A stretch of DNA of 7,808 bases from a bacterium (Candidatus Ratteibacteria) CG_4_9_14_3_um_filter_41_21 (GTDB lineage: Bacteria > Ratteibacteria > UBA8468): positions 1-7,808 of the forward strand of contig PFWI01000020.1 of NCBI GenBank assembly GCA_002791075.1, in the 5' to 3' direction. Within the stretch, counting starts at the first letter, position 1. Each line of letters starts with the position of its first letter. Under the pieces are notes generated by a model. It saw only the letters and a list, made by a program, of their open reading frames with translations, ran no database searches and was not told the origin of the DNA. Below are positions 1 to 3,925 of the stretch, in pieces. Position numbers and translations under genes: made by a program.

Positions 1-267
1 AAGATATTCTTAGGCGTAAAAGATAATGGCAAAGTCAAGGGGATCCAAATTAGTAACAAATTAAAATCTCAAATTCAGGATATGGCTAACAACTGTGACC
101 CTAAAATAAAGGTAGTTTTAGAAGAAGTTGGGAATATTCTCGCAATAAACGTTCAGGAAGCCAAGGATAAACCTTGTAAATGTTCTTCGGGTTTTTACAG
201 AAGAATTGGACCAAACACGCAAAAATTAACACGAAATGAGCCGTTGCCGAAATTAAAAATTGCTTGA
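1..267 (+). CDS. Schlafen/AlbA_2-type ATP-binding domain protein, 3' part only
   Basis: The frame is open from the first base and stops with TGA at 265-267, giving the last 88 residues of a protein whose start lies outside the window. The visible order matches the AlbA_2 (Schlafen-like, formerly AAA_4) domain: a FLGVKDNGKVKGI strand-turn near residues 3-15, an IQDMANNCDPKIKV helix and turn, a VGNILAINVQEAKDKPCKC segment, then FYRRIGPNTQKLTRNE near residues 62-77. In this family the domain is usually N-terminal and followed by a winged-helix or ATPase tail, and such proteins are often annotated as putative transcriptional regulators or defence-related proteins. Here the protein stops eleven residues after the RNE motif begins, and its last eight residues (PLPKLKIA) are encoded by one arm of a 22-nt inverted repeat. 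The gene may therefore be truncated or rearranged at its 3' end. A terminator-like hairpin follows directly. Family assignment is fairly secure; the molecular role is unknown. Confidence 0.7.
   Translation, partial: KIFLGVKDNGKVKGIQISNKLKSQIQDMANNCDPKIKVVLEEVGNILAINVQEAKDKPCKCSSGFYRRIGPNTQKLTRNEPLPKLKIA
236..257 (+). repeat. Left arm of 22-nt inverted repeat
   Basis: These 22 bases, beginning ATGAGCCGTTGCC, are the exact reverse complement of 701-722. The arm overlaps the last codons and is where the AlbA_2-type gene leaves the family pattern. Identity ends abruptly on both sides. No target-site duplication is visible outside the arms (left flank TAACACGAA, right flank CTTAAAATA). Confidence 0.8.
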
Positions 268-295
268 TTGGACAGGGGTTTTAGCCTTGTCCAAT
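267..295 (+). terminator. Terminator-like hairpin after the AlbA_2-type gene
   Basis: The arm ATTGGACAGGG pairs with CCTTGTCCAAT (11 bp, one G-U) around a short GTTTTAG-type loop, starting on the last base of the TGA stop. The downstream tract is TTTACAAAATTTT, so the U run is poor. Position and stem strength favour a Rho-independent terminator, but a repeat-derived hairpin is possible. Confidence 0.45.
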
Positions 296-304
296 TTACA
301 AAAT

Positions 305-334
305 TTTACAAACTCAAAGAGGCTTTTTTATAAA
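305..334 (+). promoter_or_regulatory. Candidate sigma70-type promoter ahead of boxA-like motif
   Basis: TTTACA (305-310) and TATAAA (329-334) each match the sigma70 consensus at five of six bases and are separated by 18 nt. Transcription would start near 341, just before a boxA-like sequence. No gene begins within the next 650 bases, so the product, if any, would be non-coding. The AT-rich context makes chance matches likely. Confidence 0.35.
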
Positions 335-344
335 ATTAAATTTC

Positions 345-359
345 TGCTCTTTGACAATT
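345..359 (+). promoter_or_regulatory. boxA-like antitermination motif
   Basis: TGCTCTTTGACAATT differs from the Escherichia coli rRNA boxA core TGCTCTTTAACAATT at one base. boxA is the NusB/NusE (S10) binding site in rRNA leaders and in some CRISPR leaders. Here it lies a few bases after a candidate transcription start, but no rRNA, tRNA or CRISPR array follows. It could be a displaced rRNA-leader remnant, a real leader of an unknown structured RNA, or coincidence. Confidence 0.35.
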
Positions 360-462
360 AGAAACGGGAAACCACACTACTATTGGTAAAAGAGTAAAAA
401 TATCTTTCTTTCTCTTCCTTTTTATAGTAACATAAAAAAGGCGATTTTGTAAAAACAGATCT

Positions 463-484
463 ATTGCATAGGAATTTCCTTTTT
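463..484 (+). repeat. 22-nt direct repeat, copy 1
   Basis: This exact 22-nt string begins ATTGCATAGGAATTTCC and ends in five T, and it recurs in the same orientation at 752-773. Its core AGGAATTTCCT is a short palindrome. The sequences after the two copies differ: here a hairpin cluster follows, at copy 2 an ACCACGAATT repeat follows. It looks like a common boundary segment of interspersed repeats. Confidence 0.8.
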
Positions 485-485
485 A

Positions 486-590
486 GCGAACAGGGAGGTT
501 CGCACTACATAGAGCTTCCCCTTTTCTCACAAAAGGGGTGGCAACGAAGTTGACGGGGTATTTGTAGTGCGAGGCTTTTAGCCTCGCTGA
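486..590. repeat. Folded palindromic repeat-like element with four stems
   Basis: Four perfect stems occur within 105 bases. GCGAAC/GTTCGC (486-491 with 498-503) and GCGAGGC/GCCTCGC (569-575 with 581-587) form hairpins at the two ends. CGCACTACA/TGTAGTGCG (501-509 with 563-571) is a closing stem, and CCCCTTTT/AAAAGGGG (518-525 with 531-538) is an inner hairpin. The end hairpins share a few bases with the closing stem, so not all stems can be complete at once. The folding and the absence of an ORF suggest a MITE-like interspersed repeat or a structured RNA. No protein or known RNA family is recognised. Confidence 0.5.
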
Positions 591-650
591 TTTAAAGATT
601 TTTTAGGCAATTTGTCCAATTCGCTTCTGATTTTCAAAGAACAATTATCT

Positions 651-677
651 CGAATCCCTTACAGGATAAGGGTTTCG
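651..677. other. Hairpin with 11-position stem and one mismatch
   Basis: CGAATCCCTTA pairs with TAAGGGTTTCG around a CAGGA loop, with one T-T mismatch. No U tract follows on the + strand, so it is not a convincing terminator. It sits just inside the right arm of the 22-nt inverted pair. Confidence 0.4.
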
Positions 678-700
678 TGAGTTTTTGCTAAAAATTTAAG

Positions 701-722
701 TTTAATTTCGGCAACGGCTCAT
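701..722 (-). repeat. Right arm of 22-nt inverted repeat
   Basis: This is the exact reverse complement of 236-257. Together the arms enclose 487 bases (236-722) with no transposase gene. The sequence beyond the right arm does not resume an AlbA_2-type reading frame. Confidence 0.8.
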
Positions 723-751
723 CTTAAAATAAAACTATGACAGTTAATTTA

Positions 752-773
752 ATTGCATAGGAATTTCCTTTTT
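752..773 (+). repeat. 22-nt direct repeat, copy 2
   Basis: Identical to 463-484 and in the same orientation, 289 bases downstream. It ends 3 nt before the palindromic ACCACGAATT repeat at 776-830. Confidence 0.8.
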
Positions 774-775
774 CT

Positions 776-830
776 AACCACGAATTAACGCGAATTACTC
801 TAATTCGTAAAATTCGATAAATTCGTGGTT
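776..830. repeat. Palindromic AACCACGAATT...AATTCGTGGTT repeat
   Basis: The ends AACCACGAATT and AATTCGTGGTT are perfect inverted arms. Between them CGAATT starts at 781 and 791 and its complement AATTCG starts at 802, 811 and 820, giving spacing of about 9-11 nt. A longer member of the same family fills the mcsA-mcsB gap at 3815-3914. It contains no ORF and is best called an interspersed palindromic repeat. Confidence 0.75.
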
Positions 831-856
831 TTATAACTTGTCCTGAAATATTTATC

Positions 857-889
857 ACAGAGGACACAGATTTCTAACGGAGAGGACAC
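857..889. repeat. Short AGAGGACAC direct repeat (22-nt spacing)
   Basis: AGAGGACAC occurs at 859-867 and 881-889, with starts 22 nt apart, inside a run resembling CACAGAGGACACAGA-type intergenic repeats. The preceding bases (TCCTGAAATA, 841-850) also occur in the right long repeat at 5094-5103. It is probably a degenerate member of an interspersed family. No gene is seen here. Confidence 0.45.
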
Positions 890-909
890 TGAAGACCTCA
901 GTAAACCAC

Positions 910-1003
910 GTCATTGCGAGGAGTCCGCGTCCGAGAAGCGGACGACGAAGCAATCTCAAGAAGTAAAGGGATTGCCACGCTCCTTTCAGTCGCTTGCAAT
1001 GAC
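910..1003. repeat. GTCATTGCGAG-type interspersed palindromic repeat, copy 1
   Basis: The element begins GTCATTGCGAG and ends TTGCAATGAC, so eight terminal bases are perfect inverted arms. Inside are the hairpin CGTCCG/CGGACG (928-944 region) and the internal phrases GCAATCTC and GATTGCCACG. This layout matches an interspersed repeat style seen in many bacterial genomes. A second member lies at 4977-5057. Confidence 0.75.
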
Positions 1004-1090
1004 AGGTAGTGAACATTTGCAAAAGGTATGAGGCAGAAGAAAAGAGGAATCTTTTATCCGGATACTATGTTTCCTAATGGAGAGGTTGGG

Positions 1091-1106
1091 CCTTCTTTAA
1101 AGAAGG
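1091..1106. promoter_or_regulatory. Perfect 16-nt palindrome upstream of the MBL gene
   Basis: CCTTCTTTAAAGAAGG is fully self-complementary and ends 21 nt before the ATG at 1128. The symmetry and position fit an operator for a dimeric regulator of the hydrolase gene. It would also place a GAAGGA purine run rather far upstream to serve as a ribosome binding site. No named regulator site is recognised. Confidence 0.35.
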
Positions 1107-1127
1107 ATTAAATGGGTTAGCATTAAT

Positions 1128-1751
1128 ATGGTAGAAATTATCCCCTTTATAAGCTCCTCCTTTTCATCCAATGCGTATCTTCTTAAAGCAAAGAAGATTA
1201 CCCTTATTGATGTGGGGATGGAGCCGGAAAATCTCCTGAAGAAATTAAAAAAGGAAATTGCTCTTGAAGAGTTGGCACTGATTATCCTTACCCACAGCCA
1301 TCCTGACCATACTCTTGCCCTTCCTCCTATTCTCAAAGCAACCAAAGCCAGGGTTGCTCTTCACGAGCAGGAATTAAAAAGCGGGATAAAATCAATGATG
1401 GGTTTTCCTGTTCCTGAAATTAAGCCGGATATTCTTTTAAAAGGAGGAGAGAAGCTGGACTTAGGAAATTTTTCCTTAGAGGTGATTCATACCCCGGGCC
1501 ACACGCCGGGTTCAATTTGTCTCTATCAGGATGGAATTCTATTTTCCGGTGATACCGTCTTTGCCGGCGGCAACATTGGCCGAACGGATTTAGGTGGCAA
1601 TAGCAAGGACTTGCTTTCCTCGGTTAAAAAATTAACCCGGCTGCCCGTAGAAATCGTCTATCCCGGTCACGGAGAATCTATCCAAAAGAACGCTAAAGAA
1701 GAAATTCTCTCCTGCCTCCAATCAGCAGAAGATACGCTGATTTCTGTATAA
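1128..1751 (+). CDS. Metallo-beta-lactamase-fold hydrolase, glyoxalase II-like
   Basis: The 207-residue protein has the full metal-binding set of the MBL fold: THSHPDH (H56, H58, D60, H61), HTPGHTPGS with H125, FSGDTV with D142, and YPGHGES with H181. This set supports a two-metal active site. The size and the HTPGHTPGS...SGDT...PGHG spacing resemble hydroxyacylglutathione hydrolase-like (glyoxalase II-like) proteins. Many bacterial members hydrolyse thioesters other than S-lactoylglutathione, so the substrate cannot be fixed. The opening MVEIIPFISSSFSSNAYLL fits the family's usual first strand, which supports the ATG at 1128. The Shine-Dalgarno is weak. There is no signal peptide, so it is cytoplasmic. 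It stands alone, with a repeat-rich spacer before it and the long inverted repeat after it. Confidence 0.85.
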   Translation: MVEIIPFISSSFSSNAYLLKAKKITLIDVGMEPENLLKKLKKEIALEELALIILTHSHPDHTLALPPILKATKARVALHEQELKSGIKSMMGFPVPEIKPDILLKGGEKLDLGNFSLEVIHTPGHTPGSICLYQDGILFSGDTVFAGGNIGRTDLGGNSKDLLSSVKKLTRLPVEIVYPGHGESIQKNAKEEILSCLQSAEDTLISV

Positions 1752-1753
1752 AT

Positions 1754-1782
1754 TTGGATTTACGCCTTTTGCATAGTATAAT
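1754..1782 (+). promoter_or_regulatory. Candidate promoter reading into the left long repeat
   Basis: TTGGAT (1754-1759) and TATAAT (1777-1782) are 17 nt apart. The -10 is a perfect consensus and the -35 matches three of six bases. The predicted start lies in the left inverted-repeat copy, so a transcript would run through the repeat toward tRNA-Leu. Confidence 0.3.
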
Positions 1783-1923
1783 AGTAATAGGTTAGTTTCT
1801 CTAAAACTATTACTGATTACAGAGATTAAACTTCTTGATTACGGTGATTAAAGATAAAAATCACTGTAATCTCCTTTATAATCACTGTAATCATATGGTA
1901 TTTCAGGAAAACTTAACTCTTAC
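1783..1923 (+). repeat. Left copy of long inverted repeat (141 nt)
   Basis: The reverse complement of this segment matches 5078-5240 over its whole length with one substitution and one 22-nt gap. Inside are four 13-nt motifs: GATTACAGAGATT at 1815, GATTACGGTGATT at 1837, and the inverted AATCACTGTAATC at 1859 and 1880. The second and third form a 13-bp stem (one G-U as RNA) around AAAGATAAA. The copy stops 2 nt before the TATAAT of the tRNA promoter. It has no ORF. Confidence 0.9.
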
Positions 1924-1924
1924 G

Positions 1925-1930
1925 TATAAT
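1925..1930 (+). promoter_or_regulatory. -10 element of the tRNA-Leu promoter
   Basis: A perfect TATAAT lies 10 nt before the mature tRNA 5' end, a usual distance for a tRNA promoter. The -35 region falls inside the left inverted repeat and is weak (TTCAGG at 1902-1907 with 17-nt spacing is the best candidate). Confidence 0.5.
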
Positions 1931-1940
1931 AATCAATACG

Positions 1941-2025
1941 GCCGGGGTGGCGGAATGGCAGACGCAACGGACTTAAAATCCGTTGGAGGGAAACTTCCGT
2001 GAGGGTTCGAGTCCCTCTCCCGGCA
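1941..2025 (+). tRNA. tRNA-Leu (anticodon UAA)
   Basis: The 85-nt sequence folds as a class II tRNA. The acceptor GCCGGGG pairs with TCCCGGC (one G-U). The D stem is GCG/CGC with loop GAATGGCAGA. The anticodon stem ACGGA/TCCGT closes the loop CTTAAAA with TAA at 1974-1976, so it reads UUA codons. A long variable arm pairs GGAGG with CTTCC (one G-U). The T stem GAGGG/CCCTC has loop TTCGAGT. The discriminator is A2025. The CCA end is not encoded; TTG follows. The long variable arm and A discriminator are leucine identity features. The T-arm strand 2006-2014 has a perfect complement at 2039-2047 just downstream. Confidence 0.95.
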
Positions 2026-2410
2026 TTGCTTCTTTGGAGGACTCGAAAGGGACGCTGTGCGAGGAATAACGAGCACGAGATAGCGTCGGGTGCGAGTCGG
2101 TGAGCACCCTGACCGACGAATCCGCCAGAGTTCTTTGGCGGACGAGGAGACCCTGTTTATGAGTCACGATGAATAAGAGTAACGAAATAGGCGGGGGGCC
2201 GACCGGAACGGAGTGGAGGCGCCGAGTCCCTCCAGACCTGCTCAAGGGGAAAAATGGGTCGGGACTTCCAGCCCGCCTCATCCCGAAGGGATCCCTTTGG
2301 GACATCTCGGCGGGCGTGCTAAGCAATGCTCCTTATTCGTCGCATTAGCACCCCTCTCCCGGCACTTTCTATCGATCCGCCCAGAAGGATTGGCGGATCT
2401 CCCACGCTAA
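2026..2410 (+). other. GC-rich, hairpin-dense non-coding segment after tRNA-Leu
   Basis: No believable gene is present, but stems are closely packed. GACGCT/AGCGTC (2051-2087) encloses GTGC/GCAC. GGGTGC/GCACCC (2088-2109) is interleaved with GTCGGT/ACCGAC (2096-2117). TCCGCCA/TGGCGGA spans 2121-2142. TGGAGG/CCTCCA spans 2214-2234. GCCCGCC/GGCGGGC (2271-2315) encloses a 9-bp stem with a GATC loop (2281-2302). GTGCTAA/TTAGCAC spans 2316-2351. GATCCGCC/GGCGGATC spans 2374-2399. Base composition is clearly richer in GC than in the flanking genes. The segment is a candidate structured RNA, a tRNA-anchored insertion remnant, or a pile-up of palindromic repeats. Confidence 0.5.
2352..2364 (+). repeat. 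13-nt direct repeat of the tRNA-Leu 3' end
   Basis: CCCTCTCCCGGCA here is identical to 2013-2025, the last 13 bases of the tRNA-Leu gene. The 339-nt offset brackets most of the GC-rich segment. Such a tRNA 3'-end duplication resembles an att footprint, although the repeat is short and no integrase gene is present in the window. Confidence 0.55.
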
Positions 2411-2417
2411 CATTATT

Positions 2418-2446
2418 TTGCAGGGTTTAGTCAAATGAGGTATAAT
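2418..2446 (+). promoter_or_regulatory. Candidate promoter overlapping the ilvE translation start
   Basis: TTGCAG (2418-2423) and a perfect TATAAT (2441-2446) are separated by 17 nt. Transcription would start near 2453, inside the gene as called from 2449 and just before a second in-frame ATG at 2458. The same bases contain the GAGG used as Shine-Dalgarno for the 2449 start. It may be a real promoter giving a leaderless message, or chance. Confidence 0.3.
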
Positions 2447-2448
2447 GA

Positions 2449-3330
2449 ATGGAAAATATGAAAATTTGGTTAAACGGGAAACTTGTTCCGAAAGAGGGAG
2501 CCAGGGTTTCGGTCTTTGACCACGGACTTCTCTATGGGGATGGGGTTTTTGAAGGTATTCGCAGTTATAATGGCCGGATTTTTAAATTAACCGAACACCT
2601 GGAAAGACTTTACCGAAGCGCTAAATCCATTATTCTGAAAATCCCTTTATCCAGCGGGGAATTGGAGGAAGCAATTATAAAAACTTTACGCGCCAATAAC
2701 CTCAAAGACGCTTACATTCGGGTGGTCGCAACCAGAGGAGTGGGTGACTTAGGCTTGGATCCCGCTAAATGTTCCTCTGCCACCGTCTTTATCATCGCCA
2801 GCAAAATCCAGCTCTATCCCGAAGAATTGTATGAGAAGGGTTTAAGTCTCATAACTGCGTTTACCCGGCGCAATGACATTAAAACTTTGAATCCGGCAGT
2901 CAAATCCTTAAATTACCTTAATAATATTTTGGCAAAAATCGAGGCAACCAATGCCGGGGCATTGGAAGCAATTATGCTCAACAAGGATGGCTATGTGGCG
3001 GAATGCACCGGAGATAATATCTTCATGGTTAAAGAAGAAGCCCTTCAAACCCCGCCAGCCTCAGCCGGCATTCTGGAAGGGATTACCAGAAATAGTGTGA
3101 TTGAATTAGCGCAATCTTTCAAAATACCAGTAAAAGAAAATCTGCTTACCCGCGATGACCTCTACGGCGGCGATGAGGTTTTCCTTACCGGAACGGCAGC
3201 CGAAATTATCCCGGTAACCAGAATTGACGGAAGAATTATTAAGGAGGGCAAGGTTGGCCCTTTGACTCAAAAACTAAGGGCTGGTTTCAAAAAATTGGTA
3301 ACTTGTGAAGGGAGAGAATATGCTCTGTGA
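2449..3330 (+). CDS. ilvE: Branched-chain amino acid aminotransferase (class IV PLP fold)
   Basis: The 293-residue protein is a fold-type IV PLP aminotransferase. It begins with the family signature VFDHGLLYGDGVFEGIRSYNG (near residues 22-42). It then has HLERLYRSAKSI, and YIRVVATRGVGDLGLDP in the middle. The Schiff-base lysine is K152 in NPAVKSLNYLNN. Cofactor contacts appear in VAECTGDNIF (E185) and in TGTAAEIIPV near the C-terminus. Length and motifs fit BCAT, which exchanges amino groups between leucine, isoleucine or valine and 2-oxoglutarate; D-amino-acid aminotransferase is the main alternative. GAGG at 2437-2440 sits 8 nt before the ATG at 2449 and favours it over the ATG at 2458. The last 11 bases overlap mcsA, so the two are probably translationally coupled. 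A metabolic gene heading mcsA-mcsB is unusual. Confidence 0.88.
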   Translation: MENMKIWLNGKLVPKEGARVSVFDHGLLYGDGVFEGIRSYNGRIFKLTEHLERLYRSAKSIILKIPLSSGELEEAIIKTLRANNLKDAYIRVVATRGVGDLGLDPAKCSSATVFIIASKIQLYPEELYEKGLSLITAFTRRNDIKTLNPAVKSLNYLNNILAKIEATNAGALEAIMLNKDGYVAECTGDNIFMVKEEALQTPPASAGILEGITRNSVIELAQSFKIPVKENLLTRDDLYGGDEVFLTGTAAEIIPVTRIDGRIIKEGKVGPLTQKLRAGFKKLVTCEGREYAL

Positions 3331-3814
3331 AGAATGCGGCCGAAAAGAAGCAGCCTTTCATTACACGGAAATTATTAACGGGTTCGCCACAGAACTGCAT
3401 CTTTGCGAGGATTGCGCCCAGAAAAAGGGGATTAATTTCCCGGCGTCATTTTCTTTCGCTGATCTCTTGGGCGGATTGTTGGAATCTGAATCTTTACCCT
3501 CTTTAGCCAGAGAGTCAAACTGTAAAAATTGCGGGCTTTCCTATTCTGATTTTAAAAAAAGCAGTTTTTTAGGGTGTTCTCAGTGTTATCGTTATTTTCA
3601 TCAATCTCTGGAACCTCTCTTAAAGAAGATTCATGGCAGCAGCAAACATATCGGAAAATCCCCCAAAAAGAAAGGGAAAGAAAAGGAAAGAGGAAAAGAA
3701 GGATACGATATTGAGCTTTTACAAAGCCAATTAAAAGAAGCAGTGGCTAAAGAAGAATTTGAAGAAGCCGCCAAACTACGCGATAAAATCAAAGAAATAG
3801 AAAAAAGCAAATGA
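3320..3814 (+). CDS. mcsA: McsA, zinc-finger activator of the McsB arginine kinase
   Basis: The 164-residue protein starts MLCEECG as McsA proteins do. Two four-cysteine zinc sites are visible: C3/C6 with C29/C32, and C68/C71 with C86/C89. A lysine-rich linker (about 113-127) leads to a C-terminal UVR-type helix pair (about 131-164) containing EEFEEAAKLRDKIKEIE. In Firmicutes McsA binds and stimulates McsB and links it to ClpC. I chose ATG 3320 because AAGGGAG ends 5 nt before it and the family begins at this methionine; a GTG at 3305 would add five residues. The start overlaps the end of ilvE by 11 nt (ATGCTCTGTGA), suggesting coupled translation. Length is slightly below that of the Bacillus subtilis protein. 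Confidence 0.9.
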   Translation: MLCEECGRKEAAFHYTEIINGFATELHLCEDCAQKKGINFPASFSFADLLGGLLESESLPSLARESNCKNCGLSYSDFKKSSFLGCSQCYRYFHQSLEPLLKKIHGSSKHIGKSPKKKGKEKERGKEGYDIELLQSQLKEAVAKEEFEEAAKLRDKIKEIEKSK

Positions 3815-3914
3815 AACCACGAATTTATCTAATTACACGAATTAAAAAAAGTAAAAAAACAAAATAATATATCTATTCTAGATTAAATTCGATTAATTCG
3901 CGTAATTCGTGGTT
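3815..3914. repeat. Palindromic AACCACGAATT...AATTCGTGGTT repeat filling the mcsA-mcsB gap
   Basis: The element starts on the base after the mcsA stop and ends 11 nt before the mcsB ATG. Its outer arms AACCACGAATT and AATTCGTGGTT are identical to those at 776-830. Inner CGAATT copies start at 3820 and 3838, and AATTCG copies at 3886, 3895 and 3904, around an A-rich centre. Insertion here has separated two genes that are normally adjacent, and the hairpin could affect message stability or mcsB translation. Confidence 0.8.
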
Positions 3915-3925
3915 AGAAAATCAAA

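Noticed and set aside
360..1000. rRNA genes following the boxA-like motif
   Set aside because: No conserved 16S, 23S or 5S segments were recognisable on either strand in the following bases.
1028..1111. 27-codon frame starting ATGAGGCAG before the MBL gene
   Set aside because: AAAGG sits too close to the ATG to act as a Shine-Dalgarno, the frame ends in the 16-nt palindrome, and no homologue is recognised. A leader peptide cannot be excluded but is unsupported.
1815..1892. CRISPR-like array of evenly spaced 13-nt repeats
   Set aside because: The units are too short, spacers are 8-9 nt, half of the units are inverted, and no cas gene is present. It is a palindromic repeat element.
1973..2326. 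Long minus-strand frame with MPGEGLEPS near its start side
   Set aside because: It runs antisense through the tRNA-Leu T-arm and the hairpin-rich segment; such frames are typical false ORFs opposite tRNAs. No domain is recognisable.
2316..2351. Possible CIRCE (HrcA operator) because TTAGCAC and GTGCTAA both occur
   Set aside because: The arms are in the wrong order and spacing: GTGCTAA comes first and TTAGCAC second, with 22 nt between. CIRCE needs TTAGCACTC first with about 9 nt between arms.
2213..2410. Plus-strand frame of 65 residues in the GC-rich segment
   Set aside because: Proline- and serine-rich low-complexity translation across hairpins, with no ribosome site or family resemblance.
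3305..3319. GTG at 3305 as the mcsA start
   Set aside because: The AAGGGAG ribosome site lies inside this extension and is 5 nt before ATG 3320, and McsA proteins begin MxCxxC as the shorter form does.
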